DNA of 64,000 bases. It comes from Limonium bicolor. Lineage: Eukaryota; Streptophyta; Magnoliopsida; Caryophyllales; Plumbaginaceae. This document shows, piece after piece, positions 50,963 to 62,447 of the stretch (its first letter is position 1; the number at the start of each line of letters is the position of its first letter). The stretch spans positions 184,096,925 through 184,160,924 of the forward strand of contig CM041782.1 of assembly GCA_023374045.1 (NCBI GenBank). The letters are read 5' to 3'. Made by a program: the position numbers and the translations under genes. Below the pieces are notes generated by a model that saw nothing but the letters and a program-made list of their open reading frames with translations, was not told the origin of the DNA and made no database searches.

Positions 50963-51153
50963 AAGGAAGTGGGGTGAGAGTTAACGTCTTGAAGCCTCAA
51001 CTCATCGAAAAGGGTGCTAAAGGTGATGAAGATAACACATTAACTAAAGTCCTTGAAGACTTAATTAGCCCAAATGTAGTAGCCTCCCGAAAAAGGAGGG
51101 ACGGCTCGTCGACAAAGGTGGTTATAATTGTTAAGTGAATTAAGGGTTTAAGG
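50963..51153. other. Short spacer between solo LTR D and Copia LTR
   Basis: This is unique-looking sequence with a small inverted pair, cctcccgaaaaaggaggg (51082-51099). No gene. Confidence 0.4.
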
Positions 51154-51742
51154 TGTTAGAATATCAAAACTTGTTGTAATTGTAATTTCATAATACTGGA
51201 CGTCATTCAGTTAAAAATATAACGGTTGAGAAGAGAAAAGGAATGGTTAGTAGAAAGAGATCATATATTGTGAAAGCTCTAAGCTTTCAGTGTGAGTAGT
51301 GGGCATAGTCACATAAATAGTCTACTTGATTCTATCTTTAGTGTAAGATAGTTGATTAGGTTTCCAGTTGTCAATTGAAATAGTGCATTCAGTTGATGTG
51401 AGTGATTGTCGACTAGAATTAATGTACTAATTTGTCGGCCTGTGGTTGTAACGTTGGTTGATCCAATGCGTTTTCTAATGGTTTTAAGATGATAAACACA
51501 CCAGAAGGAATATAATGAAGATAAATGCTTTGAGCTTTGACAGCATACCCGACTACTCTAATTATAGTAAAAAAACGTACAACGACTAATTGCTAAGACT
51601 TGCCAAGTCTAACACTCAACGGATAAAAGTAAACAAATTTGACATACTCTTTAGCAAATAAATAAGGAAACTGAAAGTTGAATGATGAAGGAAAAATTTG
51701 CCTAAAATAGAAAAGAAATTCTAGATTATTATTATTTTAACA
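51154..51742 (-). repeat. Copia 3' LTR (about 589 bp)
   Basis: The ends are imperfect inverted repeats TGTTAGAATAT / ATTATTTTAACA. Just outside, on the minus strand, lies the purine-rich TTTAAGGGAGCA that precedes a 3' LTR. The pol remnant that follows at 51743 supports the assignment. Confidence 0.65.
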
Positions 51743-53555
51743 TGCTCCCTTAAACCTAAATTTTCATCGAAGTCATCCCCATCCTTTCTTTTAGCTTGAC
51801 GAAGCATCATACTTCATAGATTTTGTGAAATGTCAGCAACTTGATCTTCAGATCTACAATACTTCACTTTTATATCAGTCTTAGCAACCTGATCTCCCAA
51901 TAATGATATCGGGTCTCGATGTGCTTGCTTCTACCATGTATGACCGGGTTACTTTCCAGGTAAGTGCTGAAGTATTATCAATAAAAATCGTCATCGGCTT
52001 CTGTTTGTGGAAAAATGATGTGATTCACAGGTACGCAACAATACGCTTGCAAGCACTTGTTTCCACGGTCACATATTCTGCCTCACAGGTTGACAAACGC
52101 AACAATAGACTGCTTGGATGACCATGAGCATGCAGTTGTTCTAAAGTTGAAGCAATATCCAGAAGTGCTCTTTCAATTATCTACATCTTCGCCCTAATCA
52201 CTGTCAAAATATCCTACAACAAAAATGTCATTAGTAGACCCATAGAACAATCCATGGTTTGTAGGTTCCTTCCAATATGGCAGGATCTCTTTGCCACATG
52301 CAAATACGGTGATCGAGCATACTTCATGAATCTACTGATCATGCCAATGCCAAATTAAATTAATATTCGGTCTCGTATAGGTAAGATATATGAGACTACC
52401 AACAATCTGCTTGTAGTAGGTGGATCAACATAGGCCCCTTATTCATTCTTTGCTAATTTGGATCCAACCTCCACAGGAGTCCTTACCAGATTGCAATCAA
52501 ACATCTTAAACTTCTTCAAAAGTCAGCAACATACCTCCTTTGAGTAACAAATTTCCATCATCTTTTTGTATCACCTGAACACCAAGGAAGTATGACATCA
52601 GCCCCAGGTCAGACATCTCAAACTCCTTCATTATGGACTTCTTAAAGGATTCAATCATACTGGATGGTTTCCCTATAATAATCATTTCATCAACGTATAG
52701 ACAAATTATTAATATACCGCTAGTTTTTATCCACATTCACAAATCGGGCATGCTCTAAAGGACATCTAGTAAAACCATTCTTGCTAAAGTAGGAGTCTAT
52801 ATGCTTATTCCAAGCTCTAAGAGCTTGCTTTAAGCCATACAAAGCCTTCTTCATCGTCGGTATACTTTCCTTTCACTTCCACATTTTTTGAAACCGGAGA
52901 GCATGACACCCTTCTTCTTCAAGTGGGCCATTGAGGAAAGATGACTTCACATCCATCTGGCGTATCTTCCATTGATTTTGAGCAGCCAAGGCAATGATCA
53001 GCATGATAGTCTTTATTCAAGCAACTAGTGAGAAATTCTTGTTAGTCAAGGCTTGGTCTTTGCTTGAACCCTTTTGCCACTAATCTAGCTTTGTATCTTT
53101 CCACCTCACCATTGGGCTTCATTTTCGTCTTGAAAACCCACTTCACATCAATGGCTTATTTACCTGGAGAAAAATCAGTAAGGACCCATGTATGATTTTT
53201 TTTTCAATGGCATCAATTCCTCACGTATTGCCGCGCCGCCATCCATTTTGGATCATGAAGCACTTCCTTCACTGCCACAGGCTCAAGATCTGTGTATAAA
53301 GCAAAATGCACAATCTCTTGATCATCAGTATCTCCATCGTCAAGGCTTACCTTATAATCTTTAAGATGTACTGGATGTCGGCGATGAAGCTGTGGTCTAT
53401 CAACATCTGTCTAAACCTGATATTGTGTTGCGTCTCCTCCCCTCTGGATTTGACTCTTCAGCAAGGGAGATATTACGGCTCTGGAACCACTTCTATTCCA
53501 ATCTCATGACTCATTTTCAGCAAAGGTAACATCACGAGTGAATATTACCTTTTTC
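51743..53555 (-). pseudogene. Ty1/Copia pol remnant (integrase C-end, RT, RNase H)
   Basis: Reading leftwards, it begins with LKKVIFTRDVTFAENES near 53555-53505, the end of the Copia integrase region. It continues with broken RT. The best preserved RT piece is 52736-52506: LIICLYVDEMIIIG, where the catalytic YVDD is changed to YVDE, then MKEFEMSDLGLMSYFLGVQV. RNase H follows near 52090-52040 (CEAEYVTVETSACK). Many stops and shifts make it non-functional. The 5' LTR, gag and most of integrase are missing, because the remnant starts abruptly inside a CACTA transposase. Confidence 0.8.
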
Positions 53556-54627
53556 AAATCATTGATTTGACTACTCAATGTGCCGTACGGGTTCATTCCA
53601 TCAGTACATAACCCAAGCCTCAGATTCCTATCTTCATGTCCGAAATGTTCTTTGTACCGTCTATTGATGTTTCTCCACTGAGGCCCATCTGCTGGATGTC
53701 TTAGTTTCTCATCACACTCTTTCTACCCTCCGCATGCCATCGTATGTTCTTTGCATCTTTCGGATTCGCAAACAACCGTTTGAATCTGGGTATAATCGGC
53801 AAATACCAAACAAGTTTTGCTGGAGGGCTTTTTTTTCTGAACGGAAGAGTACTCACCATCTTTATGCTTATAACCGGGACAACGAACATTTCGGCAATTG
53901 TCCAGATGTTTTCGTATTCACCCCTGTACAACACACATTTGTTTGGACACGCGTGAATTTTTTTGTACTCTACTCCTTGGACACCCCCATTTCTTTGCCT
54001 CATACGTGGTCGTAGGGGGACCGTTCTCACCGGTAGCATATCATGAATCAGCTCGAGGAATGTCGTGAACCTTTGTCCTCAATCCATATCTTCCCTTCAG
54101 GTTGAACAAATTCAATATAGCTGTCAATTTCGTGTACATAGTGCAAGTAGGATACAACGCCGTTTTGGATGCGTCCAACAACCTTTGATACTCATCCGCC
54201 CGGCCGGTCGACAAAGTTATCCTCAACGTTATCAAGCATCTCATCAATTTGTTCATCATGATAAGTCGACTCACTGTCAACATTGACTCCGGAAGCGCTT
54301 GGGAGTTCTGACTCGTTAGTAGTATCGAATGTCTGCTCGGTTCTTGAGTTACACCGATCGTGACTGTAGGAAGATGAAGCATTATCTTCAACACGTTCTC
54401 CATGAAAAATCCATTTTGTATAATGTGGCATGAAACCACGGGTCTTCACATGGAGTTGTACGAGGTTGATGCTTGAATAATGTCTAACCACAACCACAAT
54501 CAACACAAGGACATGGAATTTTCTCCGCCTTTGTCCTGTCCTTGTGTTGCACTGCAGCTTTGCAAAACTCTTTCAGCATTTTGTCAAAATGTTCGCCTTT
54601 ATCACCATACATCCAGTCACGCTCCAT
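53556..54627 (-). pseudogene. CACTA (En/Spm) TNP2-type transposase, truncated and frameshifted
   Basis: The N-terminal transposase-associated domain starts at ATG 54627 (MERDWMYGDKGEHFDKMLKE, then CPCVDCGCG) and meets a TAG stop after 48 codons. Next come a YTKWIFHGE segment near 54420, an acidic linker, and DEYQRLLDASKTALYPTC with FNLKGRYG. Then, in the frame 54039-53701, come KKIHACPNKCVLYRGEY and KLVWYLPIIPRFKRLF, the core signatures of the TNP2 family, and RLGLCTDGMNPYGTLSS near 53590-53560. There the protein stops and Copia sequence begins, so the rest of the catalytic region is lost. Stops and shifts confirm a pseudogene. Confidence 0.85.
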
Positions 54628-57286
54628 ACTACATGTGCAACAGATCACAGGTGTGAGTTAGAGCCTTGTAGAATATAGCCTGTATTAAGTTGCACATGTT
54701 TATTTCTTAATGGAGCATGACTGGGATGATTGTCAATTAGTCTAGCCTAACTCTAAGGTTGCAAACACAAAATAAACTAGCATTTTAAATTTAAGAAATT
54801 GTTGCACTTCTAAAACAGAAACCGGTGTTTAAAACAATATTACGAATACTTTTTCTACAAAAAATTCGGCATGACCTTTGCATAATTGTACACATCCCGT
54901 GCTTATTATCAGCACTCACCAAAGTCATCACAACCACAAACATTCCAACAATGGCAGCAACCAACAATTAAAAATAAATCAATTCTTTACTAGCTAACTG
55001 AAAACCAATTGCAATTCAGATCATCAAATCAACGCTTTCAATTCTCCACTGTATAAGTTCAAACGGTTTAGAGATTAACAAAGAATCGAGAGTTAAAATA
55101 CGTACTTGTTTTTTAAGGATTTATGGACAGGGGAGACTGGTTCCTGAGAGGTACGCTTCTGTGTGAGAGATGCAGCAATACCACTTCTGATATGTCTCTG
55201 CAAGGGAGCAACAAAAAATAAATTACAAAAGAAATGCATCAACAAATAGGGAATGAAGCTAAATTATGTACTAGCACTTATATTTAAATACATAATTGCA
55301 TTTATTAAACAAAAAATAAGGTTTAGTTACTACTTACTTGTGCACAGAGGAGGAAAGTGCAACAGTAATGGAAGAAGGCAGGAAACAAGAGAGGTGACTC
55401 ACGGACTTGAATGTAGTGAGACCTGATAAAAAAAATTAGATATTGTTAGACATATACACATACATCAAACAATATTCATTACGAGAGAGATTTAAAAAAA
55501 TAAAAAAACGGCATGACTTTTGCATATTTTACCTATCCCATGCTTATTATTAAGCATTCACCAACCATTCATAAACACAAATTTCCATCACAAATCAAAC
55601 TAATACCAACTTTATCCATCAACCAAATTTTAATAATTTGTGGAAATCAAATACAAAGTAAAAAAAAGACACAACCATGCCTATTATTAAGCATTCACCA
55701 ATTATTCAACAACACAAATTTCAATCATAAACCAAACTAATATATACCAAATTTATTCATCAAACGAAATTCCAATAATTTGTGGAAATCAAATACAAAG
55801 TACAAAAGAGAAAAATGATAAGTTAGATTATATTACCGGTTCGAATGTCGAAAATGTTGTTCTCCGCTCCGCTTTCAATATACCATCAAATGGTAAAGAA
55901 GCTTCTTAAGTATTTATCTGTAGAGACACAAATACGTATAGACACAAGAGAACTCAGTAGTTGTGTTTGTTCCTTATATGCAGTTAGGTTGCAAATTTAC
56001 AGTGAGTGAACAGAATGAAGAGAATGAAGAGTTAAATTAAAAAAATTTACCGGTTTCTAATGAATTGTTTTCAGCCCCTCTTCTCAATCGGGCGTGCGAG
56101 ACGCGTGTAGCCAATCTCTACAGAGGCAACGCATAAAGATTGAACAACATTCAGATCAATTAGAATAATTTATAATTAAACTTAACGACTATACAATACT
56201 CATATATATATATATACACTACCGAATGTTTATTAGTATTTTTACCAATGAATGAAGTTGTTCATAACAACTCATAAATGACAAGATCAAACTATAACTT
56301 ACATAACAACCTAAATTGTATTTTTCATGTTTAACATGTTATCCATAATTTTCAATATACCACTTATGCATCACACTCTTGTATTAACGATAATATAATA
56401 TCATAATCAAATATGTAAATTATAAACATTATCGTTAGCTCATTCAAACAAGCACAATAAGAATTTTTTTTAGTATAACACTAATACAATCTACAGAGAG
56501 TGGGGAACTTAGTGTCAAAGATGATAACTCATCAACTCGACTACATGTTTATGAAGACAAGGAGAAACTCTTAATTGCTTAACTTATATTACTTGTTCGA
56601 ACAAGTAAACTTACATTTGTGATTAGTACAAATTTTGCTTAACTTATATAACTAGCAGAGATCTCACTCACCAATGTATATTTACAATGTATATTTACTT
56701 ATGAAATGTGAATTAACAAGTAATTTTAAGTGGACAAATAAGCTAACCTAACTATACTTAACAAATAATGCTCAAACATTGTTCCACCCCATATATAAGC
56801 ATAATAAATCTAGCCCAAATAAGTAACCTAACTATACTTAAAAGAAGGGCCAAAACACACAAAAATTCAATTCACTCGGACATTTCGTCGAACACCTTGT
56901 GTGCATACATAAATTAATAGTTTAACACCCAATCTTGCAAAGATTTCACACACACAATATATACATCATCCACAATCACAATGTGACAACAATCTATCAA
57001 TTTTAACAACAAATTAACAATTAAATAAATAAAATCGAAACTGAAATGAAGTTAGGGTTCTTACCTCGCGCGCTTGTTTGCTGGGCGAGAGGAGGGCGGC
57101 GACACCACACCGACGCCACAACCACCGGCGGCGCGACGTCCGCGAAGACTGGAGGAGGAGGAGGCGACGGCGACAGGTGGTGGTTGCGTCGGAGGTTTAC
57201 CGAAATCGCCGGTGCTTAAGAGAGAAGAGGGTTAATTTAGTGTTAATGAAACCGTAATGGCGTCGAGGCGGGTTGGGGGTTTAATT
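54628..57286 (-). mobile_element. 5' part of the second CACTA element, no intact gene
   Basis: This is AT-rich with two related stretches (55515-55620 and 55680-55800) that repeat gcattcaccaa, acacaaattTc and tttgtggaaatcaaatacaaag. A GC-rich patch at 57070-57200 (ggcggcgacaccacaccg) looks like a 5' leader on the minus strand. I see no complete exon. Confidence 0.5.
55515..55800. repeat. Direct duplication, about 125-bp unit
   Basis: Two adjacent copies share gcttattattaagcattcaccaa-like starts (about 55541 and 55679) and end aatttgtggaaatcaaatac, with an aaagta run (55633 and 55778). Confidence 0.75.
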
Positions 57287-57642
57287 AAAACGACCTATTT
57301 CGGCGGTTCTTCTGTTAGAAACCGCCGAAATAGGCCATATTTAAAAAAAAATATTAAAGAGACCTATTTCGGCGTTCCTAACAAAGAACCGCCGAAATAG
57401 ATGATTAAATTAAAAAAAGAAAAATAGAAAACCTATTTCGGCGTTTCGCGTAAGGAACCGCCGAAATAGGTCTCTTTATTTTTTTTATTATTAAATATGG
57501 CCTATTTCGGCGGTTCACATCTAGGAACCGCCGAAATAGACCCTTCTCTACACACCTAATACATCTCGGGCTCCTATTTCGGCGGTTTTAATCTACAACC
57601 GCCGAAATAGGGGCGCCGAAATAGACGTTTTTTGTACTAGTG
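57287..57642 (-). repeat. CACTA terminal region: five CCTATTTCGGCGGTT hairpins and CACTA terminus
   Basis: Five stems of CCTATTTCGGCGGTT/AACCGCCGAAATAGG start at about 57290, 57361, 57431, 57500 and 57571, a period of about 70 bases. The final half copy runs into tttttgtactagtg. Its complement CACTAGTACAAAAA is a textbook plant CACTA end. The next three bases TTG (57643-57645) are the presumed target duplication. The other end of the element was not found. Confidence 0.9.
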
Positions 57643-58024
57643 TTGTATCCTCCCTTATTCATATCCAATGAATATTTTTTTCTCCGTTATACAATCTAGC
57701 TTCTTCCCTGTCTCCACTAGAATATGGGCGTAAGTCACTAAAATTATGTGAGGGATTTGTCATTAATTCCCTACTCTTATTTGCAGGCTAGTCGCTAAAA
57801 TTATGTAATGGTCTGTCTCACACCCTTCCTACTTATGTAAAGGCCCATGAAGCTCAATTTGTAAATGATAGTAATTTTTCCTCAGACAAATAAATTATTT
57901 GCAGGCCTTTGTTTGCGAGGTAGATTTAGGTGGTTTAGTACCAGCTGGTCTGTTATCTAAATCTATGTAATTTAATCATGCTTCTAATCCTATAAGTATA
58001 CATTCCATACAATAAAAAAAACAA
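57643..58024. other. Spacer, nothing recognised
   Basis: This is non-coding. Two phrases, taagtcactaaaattatgtgaggg and tagtcgctaaaattatgtaatgg, repeat at about 57730 and 57790. Confidence 0.4.
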
Positions 58025-58435
58025 GGGAAATTCACGATATATCCCTCTTTTCTTTCGATTCACAATATACACACCACCCCTGTGATTTCGTAATTCAACT
58101 TTAACATGCTTAAATATTGTCCAAAATTGATGAAACTTTACATGGACGATGCTAAAGTGTTATATTTTGGCCCAATATCAAATTTGAAGCTTTTTAAGCT
58201 CACATGTGACCTGTGGGACCCAATGAATATGTGACTGTTCATTGGGTCCCACATGTCACATGTGAGCTTAAAAACTTCAAATTTGATATTGGACCAAATA
58301 TAACACTTTAGCATCGTCAATGTAAAGTTTCATCAATTTTGGACAACATTTAAGCATGTTTAAAGTTAAATTACTAAAATCACAGGGGTATATTGTGAAT
58401 TACGAAGAAAACAGGGGTATCTCGTGAATTTTCCC
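58025..58435. mobile_element. Foldback MITE, 411 bp, Mutator-like
   Basis: The arms of about 200 bases are inverted copies with few mismatches. For example, aagctcacatgtgac pairs with gtcacatgtgagctt, and the tips gggaaattcacga pair with tcgtgaattttccc. Flanks aaaaaacaa and aaaaaacca match at 8 of 9 bases, as a 9-bp Mutator-type duplication would, though A-rich sequence weakens this. The tip and the gatatacccc words resemble the element at 9861-11016. Confidence 0.75.
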
Positions 58436-58718
58436 AAAAAACCAAAAATGATGTTTCGGATCGGAGACAAAGTTCGGACTGAAATTGCGGAGTCAATACT
58501 TTGATTAGTCTATCATATAAGTAGACTGGCAAATGTGACCCGAACCAGAAAATAGAACCGATCCAACCCGATCCGCACCCGATTTTAAACTGAATAGTGT
58601 GACCTGCTGAAACCCCGAACTGAACCAAAACCGAATCAAACCAAAATTTGGTACAACCCGAACCTACCCGAACCAAATTCACCAGAACCGACTTCACCAG
58701 AACCGAATCAACCCAAAG
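58436..58718. other. Region rich in acccgaacc / gaaccgaa words
   Basis: Short degenerate repeats aaccgaa, acccgaacc and caccagaaccga cover about 58540-58710. They look like the subterminal part of another hAT-type element, but no ends were found. Confidence 0.4.
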
Positions 58719-60318
58719 TAGGGGTGAGCATGTCGGTTCCGGTTATTCGGTTATAACTGAGAACCGAAATTATTTCAGTTTTTTAAAACCGAAATTTTTG
58801 TATTGTGTCAAAATACAACCCTAGTCTACACTCCCGTACGCGCCTTCAATCTTCAGTTCACACTGGCCGATCGCCGCTGGCTTGTGCTGTTGCGCTGCTG
58901 CTGCGCGCTGCGCCTCTGCTCATCTCCAGACTCCAGCTTCAGCCTTCAGGTTATTTTTTTCTTCATTCTCTTGAATCTTCATTCTCGGTCTTCTGTTGCA
59001 TTATATTCTCTTCATTTTCGAACGGGTGAAGCACTGCAATCTGTACCTCTCTCTCATTCATCTCTTTGTGTCTGCGCCTCTGTCTCTGCAGAAATTCGCC
59101 TCATCTCTAACCACAAGAACAGATTGAAGACGGGATTGGAAATTTGGAATTCCAGAGCCGGTAACTCCTGGAACTTATATTCTCTTTCACATGTGCATGC
59201 TTCCATCTAGGCCTCGTTCGATGCCACATAATGTCTCCCTTGCACAATCGCCCCACCCAATGGACAAAAGCGCGATATGCAAGCAGGGAAAAGCAAGCGA
59301 TCTGTGCCAATGGACAGATTATCTAAATCTACTCTACCCCTGCGTTCAGAAAAACAATCGCTTTTTCCTTCCTTCTCCCCTTCCTTTGCAATTACTGTAT
59401 CCTTACTTTTTTACCTATTCTGTACACTGTATTTATTCCCCAAACAGACTGTGACGTCTTTTCATGGGACATTTGGGTCTATTTTTCAGCCCAGCCCTTT
59501 CAAATTGACCGCTCCAAACGGAGACAAAATAAATCAGGGATCTGTGGCCTGAAAATCAGATTATGTGCACATTAATTAATCACATTTGTCCCTCCAGAAA
59601 AGAACGGGACCTTAAACATGAATAGTTGGCTAACTCACATACAAGCGATCATTATTAATTACCAATAATGAATTATTATATTCATAACTCATGTTGAATT
59701 TATATATTATTAATACGGAGATCCATATACCATTCATATTGATCACTTGCTAATCCCATTTCATTATTCTACAACATATATGTCAGCTAATCCGGCCGCG
59801 CATTGATATATAACTTTTAACAACTGCAAAAGAGCACCACCAGTAGGTATATAATAAGGAATTACCGTGAATTTAGACACTTGAGCCGTTCTTCATTTTG
59901 ACTTCCTTTGATAAGCGCACCAGCCTAAGTAGAGAAGCATTTAGTTTTGTCAGCAGCAGAAGGGTAGTATCCACCACAACGAACAGCTAATTCAAATATT
60001 GTAATTCGGTTTTTTTTTTTTTCCTGTAATTCATATTTTTTTGCAATTTGGTTCCTTTTTACAATTCGGTTCCTTTTTACAATTCGGTACTCGGTTATTC
60101 GGTTAGAACCGAATTCCGAAATTAAAAATTTGGTTTTGGTTCGGTTTTCAGTCCCAGCTTTAAAAAAAATTCGGTTATTTGGTTATTCGATTCTCAGTTA
60201 TTTTGGTTCTTGAATTGAAATTCGGTTATTCGGGTAGAACTGAATAAAACCGAAATCGAAATTTTTTCCTTATTATTCGGTTTTCGGGTAGAACCGAATA
60301 ACCGAATGCTCACCCCTA
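58719..60318. mobile_element. hAT element, 1600 bp, with perfect 8-bp target duplication
   Basis: The terminal inverted repeats are TAGGGGTGAGCAT and ATGCTCACCCCTA. The 8-bp duplication ACCCAAAG lies at 58711-58718 and 60319-60326. Subterminal zones are packed with ggttattcggtt and its complement, densest at 60060-60300. The interior includes a C/T-rich, 5'-leader-like segment (58815-59110) with a 135-codon ORF (58803-59210) that resembles no transposase, so the element is non-autonomous. It may have captured or retained promoter-side DNA, but I cannot name a source. Confidence 0.88.
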
Positions 60319-60476
60319 ACCCAAAGCGAATCCACCCGAATGCTTTGTTAAATCTAATCTATTATAGTTGTTCAAACCATACAATAATCTTGAAACCAAA
60401 AACAATAATGGAGATTTAGACGCTCAATAAGTGTTCATTGCTCACAAATGATTATATATATATATATAATATACTA

Positions 60477-60575
60477 CTCCCTCCTATTTAAAATATCTAT
60501 CGTTTTAGAGATGAATCTAGACTTAAATCTGTCCAAATTCATCTCTAAAATGACAGATATTTTGAATGGATGGAA
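60477..60575. mobile_element. Stowaway-like MITE (99 bp)
   Basis: The left end CTCCCTCC after TA and the right end ggatgga..TA are inverted. The arms aaaatatctatcgttttagagatgaat and the complement attcatctctaaaatgacagatatttt fold together. Size, TA flanks and CTCCCTCC fit Tc1/mariner Stowaway elements. The right tip is diverged. Confidence 0.75.
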
Positions 60576-60577
60576 TA

Positions 60578-61499
60578 TTGAGCATCTTCAATCGTCAAGC
60601 ATCTTATCTAAGCCTTGTTGTTTAAAGCATTCATAATTGTGTTGTTGTCCCTTCCCACACATAATATTTTTAGCTACAAACTATATGTTTTGCTGTAAAA
60701 TGTTTTACAAAACAATTTGATTTTTATCATTACGATTTAATAGTACTCCAGTAATTTTGATTTTAATATAGGTTTTTTTTTAATGTTTAGGCCATAGACT
60801 TGTGATGTTTAAATTTTTGATGTTTTTTATAAATTACACTTTTCAACTTTAAACTTTTCAATTGATTCTTTTCTAGAACATGCTGTCCAAGAAATATGTA
60901 TTACAATTAGAAAAATAAAATAATCTCAATGGTCTAATCTGAGTGATACTGCTGTCCATTTGAAGTTTTTGTGAAGCGTAATCTTACCATTAGTTCATCT
61001 ACCTTGAGAATCATAACCTAAAAGTTTTATCAATAACGTGTAGTAATGATAATAGTAATTGTATATACTATATTTTTATGAACTTTTTATGAATTATTCT
61101 TTATGTTTTGGACTTAGGAATGGTTTGGATGTTGATGGATGGCATGGACGCCAGCGCATGATGCTTGCGTGAGGAGATGATCGGGGGATCAGTCGCATGC
61201 TTGCGCAAGGTGGAGCGCGGGGTGACGGGCGCGGATGATGAGAGGCACGACATCAGGTGTGGGCGGGGTAGACTGGGCGTCGAGTGCCAAGTATTGACCA
61301 CTAATTCACAAATTCTTATTATACTTGGTCGATACAACAATAATGTCAATGTTTAAAAATTCATATAGAAAAATTGTCATCTAATTTGATTTGTCCACCC
61401 AATACATAATTGCAGTCTTGATCAAGAGTAACACTATATTAAAAGAATTTGGCTCCGCATATGAAGATAGATACAAGTTACAAAGGTTACTTAAAATTC
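60578..61499. other. AT-rich spacer with one GC-rich patch
   Basis: No gene is recognised. At 61140-61300 GC content rises (ggagcgcggggtgacgggcg) and opposing short ORFs exist (61165-61356 and 61101-61349), but neither resembles a known protein. Confidence 0.4.
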
Positions 61500-61974
61500 T
61501 GAAATACCCCGAACTTAATTAGGGTGATTAAATTACTCTAATACGATATTGAGGGTCTATTATTTCCTAATGAATTTTGGTAAGAAGATAAATCCAAAAG
61601 AAACAAGAAAAACGCTTAAAAAGCGAAAACACTAAATTGAGCGTTATGTGACCGTAGGAGGAATACAACCTCGAAAAGGTTATTGGATGGATTTTAAAGG
61701 CTTAATAATGCCTAATTAATATATGGGAACAACTCCTGAAAAAACGGATCAATAAAATGAATTAAAACAACGCTATTAAAGCTTTTGCGCACGTTTTTCA
61801 AGAAAACCTGAAAATGTGACTTTGAGTGGTCAAATGAACCTGTCAAATTATAGTTCATTAAATAACTATAAATAAATATTAATGGAAGCTTAAGAGCCAT
61901 TAAAATTAAAGAAACGAGAAAATTCCTGAAAACGGGCCCGGTTAGTGAATAGTGCTAAAACCGGGTAAATAAAC

Positions 61975-62036
61975 GAGCGTTTTCTGTAAAAGACGAAAAC
62001 ACTCCAGCTTGTACGTATATGTGGGGCCGGTTTTTA
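61975..62036 (+). promoter_or_regulatory. Candidate promoter-side box of LTR C
   Basis: GAGCGTTTTctgtaaaagacGAAAACACTC at 61975-62005, then GGGGCCGGTTTTTAAAG. It lies 475 bases from the LTR start, exactly as in B. Confidence 0.45.
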
Positions 62037-62447
62037 AAGAGTAATCAGCCCTCTCACAACACAAGTTAGCTAATTAAATAAAGAAGAAGGAAAAGAAAGA
62101 GGAAAAGTTATAAAAGTAACTTTTCTTCTCTCTCCTCCCTCCCTCATTTCTCTCTTTCCTCTCTTTCTTTCCTTTTCCTTCCTCCAGCGGCTTCCCCTTT
62201 CCACCTCCCTCTCTACTGGTTTGAATGTTTTTGAAGGGCTTCCATGGCTACTCTACATTCAACCTCATGCCCAAGCTTCATTAAAGCTCAAAACACAAAA
62301 ATAACCCATATTCTTGTTCCTCTCATCATTCTCTATCTTCCTCTCTTTTCAAAATATCAAAAGGATGAACTTCATCTCCATGGTTTTTCCCCATTTGAAG
62401 AGAAAATGACATCTTCTTGAAGCTTGGAGTCCCCTCTTTCCATTAAG

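Noticed and set aside
58803..59210. 135-codon ORF inside the hAT element
   Set aside because: It has no hAT transposase features (no BED finger or dimerisation domain) and a Ser/Leu-rich composition from C/T-rich leader-like DNA.
61101..61356. Opposing ORFs in a GC-rich patch
   Set aside because: Neither frame has a recognisable domain, and the open frames follow from local GC content.
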